From: Paraburkholderia sp. BL10I2N1
Lineage (GTDB): Bacteria > Pseudomonadota > Gammaproteobacteria > Burkholderiales > Burkholderiaceae
NCBI RefSeq assembly: GCF_004361815.1
Contig: NZ_SNWA01000001.1
Location: 4,588,001 to 4,652,000, forward strand
Length of the DNA stretch: 64,000 nucleotides
Reading direction: 5' to 3'
This document shows positions 55,413-63,918 of this stretch, piece after piece. Every line of letters begins with the position of its first letter. The first letter of the stretch is position 1. The notes below the pieces were generated by a model. The model did no database searches, was not told the DNA's origin, and saw nothing but the letters and a program-made list of their open reading frames with translations. A program made the position numbers and the translations under genes.

Positions 55413-56060
55413 ATGCAGGCAAGGACCTCCAGCGCTCGACGCCCGGCCGCGGACGCGCTACGCGCGCCGCGTGACGTGCCGCGCCCGTCTCACCTCAGCA
55501 CCGCCGATACACGCGATGCTACCGATGCCGCCGGCGCGCCCGACCTCGAGCCGTTCGACGACCCACGCGAACACGGCCCTGAAAATGATCGCGACGTGAC
55601 GCAGGCGCTGCCAGAAACCGCAGGCGAGCCGCTGGGTCCGGACGATCCGCTCGCGCCCCTGCCGTTCAACCCGTACAAGGGCAACCGTGGCCTCACGCGC
55701 GCCTGGCACGCGATGAAAAACTCGCTCGCCGGCTTTCGCGTCGCGATCCGCGAAGAAAGCGCGTTTCGCCAGGAGCTGACGCTCGCCGCGATCCTGCTGC
55801 CGATCGGCATGATCGTGCCGGTCGAACCCGTGGCGCGCGTGCTGCTGCTGGGCTCCGTGCTTCTGGTGCTGATCGTCGAACTGCTGAACTCGAGCGTCGA
55901 AGCCGCGATCGACCGCATTTCGCTCGAACGCCATGAACTGTCGCGCCGCGCGAAGGATCTTGGCAGCGCGGCGGTCATGGTGGCGCTCGTCATGTGTCTG
56001 ATGACGTGGGGACTGGTGCTCGGCCCGCCGCTCCTGCACTGGATCGAGTCGTGGCGTTGA
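55413..56060 (+). CDS. dgkA: Diacylglycerol kinase (DgkA family) with N-terminal extension
   Basis: Residues from about 85 match DgkA, the small membrane kinase that converts diacylglycerol to phosphatidic acid. ATP and substrate blocks are SLAGFRVAIREESAFRQELTLA and NSSVEAAIDRISLERHELSRRAKDLGSAAVM, with three transmembrane helices. The first ~80 residues are acidic, Pro-rich and unlike the family; GTG at 55596 (VTQALPETAGEP) would give a 154-residue protein of more usual length. The start is therefore uncertain. Next to PlcP- and Agt-like genes it could recycle excess diacylglycerol. Confidence 0.85.
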   Translation: MQARTSSARRPAADALRAPRDVPRPSHLSTADTRDATDAAGAPDLEPFDDPREHGPENDRDVTQALPETAGEPLGPDDPLAPLPFNPYKGNRGLTRAWHAMKNSLAGFRVAIREESAFRQELTLAAILLPIGMIVPVEPVARVLLLGSVLLVLIVELLNSSVEAAIDRISLERHELSRRAKDLGSAAVMVALVMCLMTWGLVLGPPLLHWIESWR

Positions 56061-56117
56061 CCGCGCTCCCGCTTCCCGGCAACGCCTGAAACGCGCCTGG
56101 TGACAGAACGTCCGGTT

Positions 56118-56123
56118 TATAAT
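56118..56123 (+). promoter_or_regulatory. Consensus -10 element upstream of the TetR gene
   Basis: A perfect TATAAT lies about 100 bases before the TetR ATG, inside TCCGG-TTTATAAT-CGGA, a short inverted repeat that an autoregulator might use. No good -35 is present at the right distance, so only the -10 is called. Confidence 0.4.
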
Positions 56124-56221
56124 CGGACGATCGTTTCTGAAAATACAAACCGCGTCCGGGCGGACTCCGCAGCTGCTGTATGCCGCCGCGCGCCAGCCCG
56201 GTCAAACCAGGGCCGGACGAC

Positions 56222-56948
56222 ATGGAAGCCAAACCTCCCCGCCGCACCCGCGAACGGATACTCGAACTCTCGTTGAAACTGTTCAACGAGATCGGCGAAC
56301 CCAACGTGACGACCACGACGATCGCCGAGGAAATGGAAATCAGTCCGGGCAACCTGTACTACCACTTCCGCAACAAAGACGACATCATCAACAGCATCTT
56401 CAGCCAGTTCGAGCAGGAGATCGAAAAGCGTCTGCGTTTCCCCGACGACCATCGCGCGACCATCGACGAAATGTGGTCGTACCTGCAATACATGATCGAT
56501 TTCACTTGGCGCTATCGCTTCCTGTATCGCGATCTGAAACGATCTGCTCGCCCGCAACCGCACGCTGGAAACACACTTCAAGCAGATCATCAGCCACAAG
56601 GTCCGGTTTGCGAACCAGTTCTGCGAACAGCTCGTCGCCGATGGCGAAATGATCGCCACGCCTGAAGAACTCCACGTGATCGCGACCAACATCGGCGTCA
56701 TCGCGACGTACTGGCTGTCGTACCAGTTCGTGATGAACCCGCGCAAATACAACGACCAGGAAGCGATCCGCACCGAACTGCATCAGGTCAGCGTGCAGAT
56801 CATCTCGCTGATGGCTCCGTATCTACATGGCCGCTCGCGGCGGATCTTCGACGATCTCGTGTCCGGCAAGCTGCCCAAGCGCGAGTTCTACGACTACCTT
56901 CCTCCCAAAGACGGCGCCGCCGCGCGCAACGAATCGAAGGACGCCTGA
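56222..56948 (+). pseudogene. TetR/AcrR family regulator, broken by a +1 frameshift
   Basis: The frame from ATG 56222 encodes a TetR DNA-binding domain (RTRERILELSLKLFNEIGEPNVTTTTIAEEM, then SPGNLYYHFRNKDDI) and the start of the ligand domain to FLYRDL. At 56537-56539 (AAA) the homology moves one frame: dropping one A gives NDLLARNRTLETHFKQIISH and a continuous protein of about 241 residues ending at 56948. As written, the first frame ends at 56665 after an unrelated tail. The second half (from MIATPEEL) is intact. Sequencing error, a recent mutation or programmed slippage cannot be separated here. The LOG-family gene starts three bases after the stop. Confidence 0.85.
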
Positions 56949-56950
56949 GC

Positions 56951-57535
56951 ATGAAGTCGGTGTGCGTGTACTGCGGCTCCTCCGACGGAGTCAAACCTCT
57001 CTATGCGGAAGCCGCGAGGGCCTTCGGCCGCGCCATCGTCGAGGCGAGGCTTGCACTGGTATACGGCGGCGGCAAGGTCGGACTGATGGGTGTGATCGCG
57101 GACGAAGTCATGGCCGCCGGCGGCCGCGCGATCGGCGTGATTCCCGAGCTTCTGGTCAACAAGGAAGTCGGTCACGAAGGTCTGACCGAACTGCATGTCG
57201 TGCCCGACATGCACCAGCGCAAGAAGATGATGGCGGACCTGTCGGATGCGTTCATCGCGATGCCCGGCGGCGCAGGTACGCTCGAAGAGCTCTTCGAGGT
57301 CTACACGTGGGCGCAGCTCGGCTATCACCAGAAGCCGGTGGCCGTGCTCAATATCGACGGCTACTACGATCCGCTGATCTCGATGCTGCAGCATACGGTA
57401 CAGGAAGGCTTCATGCGACAGACTTACCTGGATATCCTGCAGATCGATTCAGACCCGGTTTCGCTGATCAGCAAGCTGCAACGCTATCTACCGCCCGCGC
57501 GCGACAAGTGGGCCGACAACCGCGAAGCCGTGTGA
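56951..57535 (+). CDS. LOG family protein (TIGR00730), cytokinin riboside monophosphate phosphoribohydrolase type
   Basis: A 194-residue Rossmann-fold protein. The LOG signature PGGAGTLEELFEV is present, preceded by the catalytic region MHQRKKMMADLSDAF and GGGKVGLMG. Such enzymes release the base from nucleoside 5'-monophosphates, including cytokinin ribotides, but many bacterial members act generally on AMP-like nucleotides. It begins three bases after the TetR stop and may be co-transcribed with it. Confidence 0.88.
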   Translation: MKSVCVYCGSSDGVKPLYAEAARAFGRAIVEARLALVYGGGKVGLMGVIADEVMAAGGRAIGVIPELLVNKEVGHEGLTELHVVPDMHQRKKMMADLSDAFIAMPGGAGTLEELFEVYTWAQLGYHQKPVAVLNIDGYYDPLISMLQHTVQEGFMRQTYLDILQIDSDPVSLISKLQRYLPPARDKWADNREAV

Positions 57536-57614
57536 GGTGGAGTGACGTGACGCGGCGCGAAACCGCATGTCGCCGAACGCGACGTTTTCGGTGCGTGCTT
57601 TTGACGAGGCTTTC

Positions 57615-58361
57615 ATGACACAAGTCGTTCTGATTACCGGGGCGAGCCGGGGCATCGGCCGGGCAACCGCACGGCTCCTCGGCGCTCGCGGCTGGTCGGT
57701 CGGCGTCAACTATGCGCACAATGAAGCCGCTGCGCGTGAAACCGCCGCCGAAGTCGGCCGCGCTGGCGGCCACGCGCGCGTGATTCCCGGCGATGTCGCC
57801 GACGAAACCGCCGTGATTGCGATGTTCGATTCGCTCGAGCATGCGTTCGGGCGTGTCGATGCGCTTGTCAACAACGCGGGCATCGTCGCGCCGGCGATGC
57901 AGCTCGCCGACATGGATGTCGCGCGGCTCAAGCGGATGTTCGACGTTAACGTACTCGGCGCGTATCTGGTCGCACGCGAGGCGGCCCGTCGTATGGCAAA
58001 GGATCGCGGCGGCGACGGCGGTGCGATCGTCAATGTTTCGTCGGCGGCGTCGCGCCTCGGCTCACCGAACGAGTATGTCGACTACGCTGGCTCGAAAGGT
58101 GCCGTTGACACGATGACGATTGGCCTCGCCAAAGAACTGGGGCCCCAGGGCGTGCGAGTGAACGCAGTGCGCCCCGGCCTCATCGATACCGACATCCATA
58201 CGAGCGGCGGCCGCCCTGACCGCGCCGCGGTGCTCGGTGCACAAACCCCGCTCGGCCGCCCGGGCAGCGCCGATGAAGTGGCCGAGGCCATCGTGTGGCT
58301 TCTCAGCGACGCCGCTTCGTATGTGAACGGCGCGCTTCTCGACGTCAGCGCCGGTCGCTGA
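57615..58361 (+). CDS. SDR family oxidoreductase
   Basis: A 248-residue classical short-chain dehydrogenase. The cofactor loop is ITGASRGIGRAT, followed by NNAG, the catalytic serine region (VNVSSAASRLGSPNEYVDY), YAGSK with the active-site Tyr and Lys, and VRPGLIDTDIH. The acceptor lies in FabG-like space but the substrate is unknown. I use ATG 57615 with GACGAGG just ahead; the frame stays open 16 codons upstream. Confidence 0.87.
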   Translation: MTQVVLITGASRGIGRATARLLGARGWSVGVNYAHNEAAARETAAEVGRAGGHARVIPGDVADETAVIAMFDSLEHAFGRVDALVNNAGIVAPAMQLADMDVARLKRMFDVNVLGAYLVAREAARRMAKDRGGDGGAIVNVSSAASRLGSPNEYVDYAGSKGAVDTMTIGLAKELGPQGVRVNAVRPGLIDTDIHTSGGRPDRAAVLGAQTPLGRPGSADEVAEAIVWLLSDAASYVNGALLDVSAGR

Positions 58362-58603
58362 CCCCTTCTGTTCCCCAGCACACCGTCGAATCCCTGCTTT
58401 CGGCGCAACAATGATCGCGGTATCGCGACGATATTTTCTAAACGCCTACACTCTCCGTAAACGTCCGTAATATTGGACATATAGAATAGCGCCCAGCCAA
58501 GGGCGACTCATGCGCACAGAGAAGCAGGACAGCGTGCTGCGCCCGACAACCAGAACAGATCGCGCACCACAGCGTCGCGGCTCAAGACCAGAGCTTTTTT
58601 GAC

Positions 58604-60493
58604 ATGAATCAACCAGATCGTCCCCAGGCATTGCGCCGGGGAACAATCGCCACTGCCACTATAGGGGCACGTGCCAGCGCCGCAGGTTCCGCAGTCCTCT
58701 CCGAAGGCGCAGCCGCCGCACCGCTTGCTCCCGCCGCCCACGCACCGCGGACAGACGCGTTCGCGTGGTCACGCCCCATTATATGGATCGTGGCGCTCGC
58801 CGTACTTTGCGCGTGGCTGCTGCCCGGGACACTCGGGCACGATCCCTGGAAGCAGGACGAAACCTACACGTTCGGCATCATCCAGCACATGCTCCAGACG
58901 GGTGATCTGGTCGTGCCGACCAATGCCGGCCAGCCGTTCGTCGAGAAGCCGCCGATCTATGACTGGGTCGCTGCCGGCCTCGCGTGGATGTTCGGACGTT
59001 ACCTGCCACTGCACGACGCTGCGCGCCTTGCGAGCGCCCTCTTTGCCGGCATGGCGCTGTTCTATACCGCGCGTCTTGCGCGCACGGCGACAAGCGCCAC
59101 CCGCTGGCTCGACCTGCGCGTGATCGGTAGCGTCGCCCTGTTCGCAAGCAGCCTCGTCGTGATCAAGCATTCGCACGACATGATGACCGACGTCGCGCTG
59201 ATGGCCGGCACGACGCTGGCGTTCTGCGGACTCTTCGAACTCGTGCTCGCGCACGTCCGCGAATCGGCTATCGACGCGCCACGCTTCCTCGCGAACAATC
59301 CTGTGTGGATGACGGGTGTGGGCGTCGGCATCGCGCTGCTGGCCAAAGGCCTGTTCGTGCCGCTCGTGTTCGGGGCGACCACCGTAGCGGTGATGGTGCT
59401 GTATCCCGCCTGCCGCAGCCGCAGCTTCGCGCGTTCGCTTGCGCTCGCCGCGCTTGTGCTGGCGCCGTTTGCGCTGATCTGGCCAATCTGCTTCTATCTG
59501 CGCTCGCCAGAGTTGTTCAAGGTCTGGTTCTGGGACAACAACGTGGGCCGCTTCTTCGGCTTCTCGGTACCCTATCTCGGCTCGGAAAACGACAAACATT
59601 TTTTTGTGCTGCGCGCATTTCTGACCGTCGGCTTCCCGGTTGGTCCGCTTGCACTGATTGCACTGGTCTCACTCCCAGGCAGCGGCTGGCGGCGCTGGCT
59701 CGATCCGCGCGTCGCGCTGCCGACGATCTTCGCGGGCATCGGCATCGTCGTGCTGCAGATGTCGGCAACCGCGCGCGAACTGTACATCCTGCCCTTCATC
59801 GCGCCCCTCGCGCTCCTCGCGATGCTGGGTGTCGAACGCCTGCCGCAGCGCCTGCATTCCATCTGGGATATGACGAACCGCGTATTGTTCGGCAGCTTCG
59901 CGATGCTCGTTTGGATCGTCTGGTCAACCATGACGGGCCCGGTCGAATCCCATTCGATTCTCCGTCTGCTCGGCCGCTGGCTGCCACTCGACTGGGTGAT
60001 GCCCGCGAGGCCGGTGCTGATCGGTTCGGCGCTGCTGTTGACGGCCGGCTGGCTATGGCTGTTGCCCGCTCTCAGGCACGCAGGCAAGTGGCGCGGCGCG
60101 CTGAGCTGGTGTCTGGGTGCGATCCTCGCGTGGGGGCTGATCAGTACGTTGCTGTTGCCGTGGATCGACGAGGCCAAGAGCTACCGGGAGGTCTTCGAAA
60201 ATCTGGGTACGCGTCTCGACACCGAGTGGAACGACGGTGACTGCATGGCGAGCGTCGGACTAGGCGAATCCGAAGCGCCGATGCTGTACTACTTCACCGG
60301 CGTGCAGCACATGCCGACCAGCGACACCGAGAAGACGCAATGCACGTGGCTCATCGTGCAAAGCTATCCTGGCGATGCGTCCGTGCCGCGCGGCAACTGG
60401 CAGCCATACTGGTCAGGCGCGCGCCCCGGCGACGACGACGAACTGCTGCGCGTCTTCGTGCGCATCCCGCCCGCAAAGACGCCGCAGGACTGA
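58604..60493 (+). CDS. ArnT-like glycosyltransferase family 39 membrane protein
   Basis: A 629-residue polytopic membrane protein with about 11-13 helices. The first periplasmic loop has the acidic motif GHDPWKQDETYTFGI and PTNAGQPFVEKPPIYDW, typical of GT83/GT39 enzymes such as ArnT that use undecaprenyl-phosphate-linked sugars to modify lipid A or other glycans. The N-terminal ~50 residues are Ala-rich and cytoplasmic; the C-terminal ~100 residues are soluble, facing the periplasm. No arn biosynthesis genes are adjacent, so the sugar and acceptor are unknown. Confidence 0.82.
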   Translation: MNQPDRPQALRRGTIATATIGARASAAGSAVLSEGAAAAPLAPAAHAPRTDAFAWSRPIIWIVALAVLCAWLLPGTLGHDPWKQDETYTFGIIQHMLQTGDLVVPTNAGQPFVEKPPIYDWVAAGLAWMFGRYLPLHDAARLASALFAGMALFYTARLARTATSATRWLDLRVIGSVALFASSLVVIKHSHDMMTDVALMAGTTLAFCGLFELVLAHVRESAIDAPRFLANNPVWMTGVGVGIALLAKGLFVPLVFGATTVAVMVLYPACRSRSFARSLALAALVLAPFALIWPICFYLRSPELFKVWFWDNNVGRFFGFSVPYLGSENDKHFFVLRAFLTVGFPVGPLALIALVSLPGSGWRRWLDPRVALPTIFAGIGIVVLQMSATARELYILPFIAPLALLAMLGVERLPQRLHSIWDMTNRVLFGSFAMLVWIVWSTMTGPVESHSILRLLGRWLPLDWVMPARPVLIGSALLLTAGWLWLLPALRHAGKWRGALSWCLGAILAWGLISTLLLPWIDEAKSYREVFENLGTRLDTEWNDGDCMASVGLGESEAPMLYYFTGVQHMPTSDTEKTQCTWLIVQSYPGDASVPRGNWQPYWSGARPGDDDELLRVFVRIPPAKTPQD

Positions 60494-60532
60494 GGGTTCG
60501 AGACTGGCATCGCGTCCTGTCGCGACGGGTAA

Positions 60533-61162
60533 TCAGAACGACGAGCCTGGCTCGCGTAGAAACGCCATCTCTTGCACCGTGGACGGGCGGCCGAGCGGTG
60601 CATTGCGATGGGGAAAACGCCCAAACCGCTCGATGATCTTCGCGTGCCGGGTAGCGAAGCCGGCATAGCCCGCCCCGGGCGCCTCGTCCTCCAGCGCATC
60701 GAACAGACGCACCGATTCGCGCTGGCTCTTCAGAGTTTCGTCGTGCTCGAAAGGCAGGTAGGCGAATGCCCGGTGATGGGCGCCGGGCAGTTGACGATCC
60801 GCGCCGCTCGCGACCATCTGCTGCGCGATGAGCAGCGCCTTCGCGTCGGCGGAAAACGCCCGGGCCGTGCCCCGATGGCAGTTGCGCGAAAACTGGTCCA
60901 GCACGATGACGAGTGCCAGCGCACCGAGCGGTGTCCGCGTCCAGCCGTCAAGCTCGCCTTGCAGCGCTTCGTCGATCAAGGCACCGAAACGCTGGCGAAG
61001 CATCGTGTCGAACGCGTCGTCGCGTTTGAACCAGCTTTTGCGCTCCACGCCGAAATCCGCCGTACCTGGTGCGCCGAACCAGCAATCCAGTACATCCCGC
61101 GCGCGGGGATCGAGCGCGGCGTAGTCCGCGGATAACGCCTCACGGGCGTTCGATTCGCTCAT
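60533..61162 (-). CDS. DUF924 family protein
   Basis: A 209-residue helical protein with the DUF924 pattern: VLDCWFGAPGTADFGVERKSWFKRDDAFD, LALVIVLDQFSRNCHRGTARAFSADAKAL, HHRAFAYLPFEHDETLKSQ and FGRFPHRNAPLGRPSTVQE. The family is TPR-like and of unknown function. The ATG at 61162 overlaps the AlaX stop by four bases (ATGA), so translation is coupled; the longer frame that continues upstream lies inside alaX. Confidence 0.87.
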   Translation of the reverse strand: MSESNAREALSADYAALDPRARDVLDCWFGAPGTADFGVERKSWFKRDDAFDTMLRQRFGALIDEALQGELDGWTRTPLGALALVIVLDQFSRNCHRGTARAFSADAKALLIAQQMVASGADRQLPGAHHRAFAYLPFEHDETLKSQRESVRLFDALEDEAPGAGYAGFATRHAKIIERFGRFPHRNAPLGRPSTVQEMAFLREPGSSF

Positions 61163-61890
61163 GCGAACTCCAGCACGAGCCGGCGCGTGCGCGCACTTTT
61201 CTTTTCCAGTTTCGCGACGCGCAACGCACCGATTTCCCGTGTGTTGCGCACGTGCGTGCCGCCGCACGGCTGCAGATCGACGTTTTCGATGCGCAACAGC
61301 CGCACACGTCCGAGCCCCATCGGCGGCTTCACGCTCATCGTGCGAACGAGTTCGGGACGCTGCTCCATCTCTTCGTCGGTGATCCATTGGGTCGAGACGC
61401 TGTGCCCCGCGCCGACCAGTTCGGCGAGCCGCGCTTCGACCACCTCGCGTTCGATCGGCTCGACTGTCGCAAGATCTAGCCGCGCGTAGTCGGTGGTGAT
61501 GCTGCAGCCGTCCACCGGGTAAGGCAGCACCGCGCAGATCAGGTGGCTCGCCGTATGCAACCGCATGTGCCGGTATCGGCGTTCCCAATCGATTTCCGCC
61601 CGCACGCGCTCGCCAGCCCCAAGCCGCGCCAGCAGCGTCTCCTGGCCTGGCGCGGGAACATGCACGGCGTCGTCGGGCGTCGCGCCTTCGAATTTCGCCT
61701 TGCGGGTGTCCGCAATCGCAATGCGTGTGCCGTCCGCCAGGATCAGGGCGCCCGCATCCCCCGCCTGGCCGCCGCCGAGCGGATAGAACACGGTCTGATC
61801 GAGATGGATGCCCTGCTCGTCCACTGCGGTAATCGCGGCCTCGCAGTGCGTGAGGTAGGCGTCGTCGCGAAACAGGGCGCGCGTCTTCAT
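61159..61890 (-). CDS. alaX: Alanyl-tRNA editing protein AlaX
   Basis: A 243-residue stand-alone editing protein that hydrolyses mischarged Ser- or Gly-tRNA(Ala). Zinc ligands are H112 and H116 (RLHTASHLI) and C209 and H213 (PCGGTHV). The N-terminal domain with FYPLGGGQAGDAG matches the AlaX-M type. I use ATG 61890, preceded by AGAGGACTCCCC. It is the last core gene before the island-like sequence on the right. Confidence 0.9.
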   Translation of the reverse strand: MKTRALFRDDAYLTHCEAAITAVDEQGIHLDQTVFYPLGGGQAGDAGALILADGTRIAIADTRKAKFEGATPDDAVHVPAPGQETLLARLGAGERVRAEIDWERRYRHMRLHTASHLICAVLPYPVDGCSITTDYARLDLATVEPIEREVVEARLAELVGAGHSVSTQWITDEEMEQRPELVRTMSVKPPMGLGRVRLLRIENVDLQPCGGTHVRNTREIGALRVAKLEKKSARTRRLVLEFA

Positions 61891-62135
61891 GGGGAGTCCT
61901 CTTGTACTGTCCGCCAAAAGAGCCATTATGCCGGGCAGCCCACAGCGTAGAAAGTCAGCCAGATGGCCAAGGATAGCCGGACTGTACTGGCCGCTTTTCC
62001 AGGCCGCTTTTACCGTTACGAGACGCTTCCTGACATCAGCCCGGCCGGTTGCGCATCCAGCCCTTCTGAATACTACTCACTGTTAGTAACACCTAAGGTC
62101 CTGTTTTTAGAAGACATTTCCACGACTAACAAACT
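61891..62135. other. Junction between core genome and island-like DNA
   Basis: These 245 bases lie between alaX and the small HTH gene. They become AT-richer to the right. Visible structures are a 10-bp direct repeat GGCCGCTTTT (61989 and 62002), an 11-bp odd palindrome TGTTA-G-TAACA (62081-62091), and an inverted copy ACTAACA at 62125. Any of these might be recombinase-related, but no target-site duplication can be seen in this window. Confidence 0.4.
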
Positions 62136-62564
62136 TTATCGTTTTTGCCTACCCTTTCGATTAGGCAAAACGCGGACATTACCGGCTAATTGCCCTCGGA
62201 GAAAGACTATCTCGTCCCTTAGCGTTTCGTGAATCGACGCCAGTTTAGCAATGTCATCTTTCGCTGCGCAAAGCTTCCCTCGTACATCCTTAAGTGCGAT
62301 GCGCGCTTCTGCCAGCTCGGTTGCCATGGCATCGCGTTGCTGGCGGGTGCCACGGCCCATCGCCGCTCGAATCTCTTCAGCGACGTCCGGATAAGTATTA
62401 TGAATAAGGCTTGGCGTCACGCCGGCCTCAGCGGCCACCGCTGTAATGCTTATTTTCATGCCCTTGTTCTTGACCCGCAGAATTGCAAGCTGCAGTTCGT
62501 TTTGCGTATTCTTCCTGTCCCGTGGTCGTGGCTGGCGCAGCGCGGCAGTAGCACCTGTCTTCAT
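62136..62564 (-). CDS. Small HTH protein, GinD-like (GInt island module)
   Basis: A 142-residue protein with a TetR-like helix-turn-helix near residues 35-65 (ISITAVAAEAGVTPSLIHNTYPDVAEEI) followed by a long coiled-coil-prone helix (residues 75-125), ending in a basic tail. Its start overlaps the stop of the recombinase gene by four bases. A small protein of about 150 residues after three large tyrosine recombinases is the layout described for ginABCD of GInt genomic islands; that comparison is from memory. A 9-bp inverted repeat lies over its last codons (62143-62170). Confidence 0.65.
   Translation of the reverse strand: MKTGATAALRQPRPRDRKNTQNELQLAILRVKNKGMKISITAVAAEAGVTPSLIHNTYPDVAEEIRAAMGRGTRQQRDAMATELAEARIALKDVRGKLCAAKDDIAKLASIHETLRDEIVFLRGQLAGNVRVLPNRKGRQKR
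62143..62170. repeat. 9-bp inverted repeat at the end of the GinD-like gene
   Basis: TTTTGCCTA and TAGGCAAAA form a perfect inverted repeat with a 10-base loop. On the minus strand it overlaps the final codons. It could act as a transcription terminator or as a recombination site near the island end. Confidence 0.45.
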
Positions 62565-63646
62565 GAGATTGTTCCCGTCTCGTCATAAGCCGCCGCCTGG
62601 TCTCCGGAAGGCAGAGGAACGCGCAGGTCATTGAGTACCTCCTGGGAGCGTCGTATTGCACGCTGGGCCTTCTGAATGACGGCTGGCCCGCAGTCGGTAA
62701 TGGCCGCTAACCGTAGGTTTTGAAGATGAATCGCTTGCCAGGTGGAAGCCTGGTCGCTGTCGATGACGGCCTGAGAGCAACCGGCGCAATTCGCCGGCTC
62801 ATAGACGCCTTGCCCGTTGCAAACTCGGGTACCGCTGAGGCACCAAGCATGGCCGGTACTTCGTATTTCCACGGCCTCGGCAGTATGAAGAAGGAGGTCT
62901 CTTATGTTTCGGACAGGCGTAGCCCGGGTTTGTATTAGCCGCCTGCCGGCCCCACCACTCAATGGCGCGTCCGACTGCATCCAGCCTTCCATCAACTCGA
63001 CGCGGGCCTCAGTTTGCTCATCCTCCAACTCTCGATACAGAGCGAGGTCTTGGTAAGGGTTAGATGCGTAGAGCTGGGTCCACGACATTGACGCGTGCTT
63101 GAGCTGCCACTTAAGAAACACCAATCCCATGCGCCCTAGACGCGAGTTGGCCACGTTGTAGGCAAACGTGCGCCGGCACTGGTGGTTAGCCAAGGCCCAG
63201 TCCGTACCAGCGGCGCTGGCCAAGGCTTTGAGCTGAGCGTTGCAGGCCTCCATACTCATTATTTGTACACGCGAGCCACTCCCGAGATGGTCGGAGTGAC
63301 GCTTATCCAGAGCCAGGAACAGATGCTGACCACCCTCGCGGATGTCATTGAGCCGCGCGACCGCCTCGGCGACGGTCATGCCGCTCTCCAGAAGGCCGTC
63401 TTCATTTACGCTTTGACGCAGTTGAACCTCAAGCCAACGAGCCTCGTCCGCCAAACGAGCCTGCAGCGGCTCGGCGTAACGCTGCAAGAAAGCGAGTGCT
63501 CGTAACGCTTCCGGTGGAACCAAGAATTCCACTGCGCCCTTGCCGGTCTTGATTTCGTAGGTATGGACCCAGTGGAAGGTAGTTCCATTCCGTACTTCGC
63601 TTCGCCAGCAATCACGTGTGATGCCCGTACTTTCGCTGTTGCGCAT
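62561..63646 (-). CDS. Tyrosine recombinase, N-terminally truncated, GinC-like
   Basis: The protein keeps a full tyrosine recombinase catalytic set. Numbered from GTG 63835 these are R65 (MRNSE), H218-x2-R221 (NHQCRRTFAY), H247 (LKHASMSW) and the nucleophile Y256 (TQLYAS). After it comes a Cys-rich end (CLSGTRVC, then NCAGC) that may bind zinc. The core-binding domain expected before the first catalytic arginine is absent: upstream of 63646 the frame stays open to 63835, but that sequence does not look like a recombinase. I start at ATG 63646 as the recognisable part. Full-length relatives in GInt islands exceed 600 residues, so this is probably a remnant. It overlaps the GinD-like gene. Confidence 0.6.
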   Translation of the reverse strand: MRNSESTGITRDCWRSEVRNGTTFHWVHTYEIKTGKGAVEFLVPPEALRALAFLQRYAEPLQARLADEARWLEVQLRQSVNEDGLLESGMTVAEAVARLNDIREGGQHLFLALDKRHSDHLGSGSRVQIMSMEACNAQLKALASAAGTDWALANHQCRRTFAYNVANSRLGRMGLVFLKWQLKHASMSWTQLYASNPYQDLALYRELEDEQTEARVELMEGWMQSDAPLSGGAGRRLIQTRATPVRNIRDLLLHTAEAVEIRSTGHAWCLSGTRVCNGQGVYEPANCAGCSQAVIDSDQASTWQAIHLQNLRLAAITDCGPAVIQKAQRAIRRSQEVLNDLRVPLPSGDQAAAYDETGTIS

Positions 63647-63918
63647 TCGCCAGTGGTGGGACCTACCATGTGCGAGTATTGCGCATCGAGTTGATGCCGG
63701 TGAGTTCCGAAAAAGGTCCCTGCCGAAAACGCTAGGCCTTCGGCGTAGTGGAAGCCAGCAGAGCCGCGACGGAAAAATCAATGAGAACCTTGCTCGGGCA
63801 GAGCGGCAGTCACCGACTTGAGCTATAGCGAACACAGCCCCGCCCGGCTTGGGGCATCGGACAGCAGTAGCGGTGAGGTATCATTGTGCGCATCACTCAC
63901 CACAGGACGCGAAATCTG
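63647..63918. other. Break region upstream of the truncated recombinase
   Basis: These 272 bases replace what should be the N-terminal half of the recombinase gene. The minus-strand frame remains open to GTG 63835 but is not recognisable, and no other gene is clear. A short GC-rich self-complementary stretch (CCCCGCCCGGCTTGGGG) lies near 63838. This is the most likely deletion or rearrangement point. Confidence 0.4.

Noticed and set aside
62720..63505. Plus-strand frames opposite the recombinase
   Set aside because: They have no recognisable domains and are antisense to conserved recombinase motifs.
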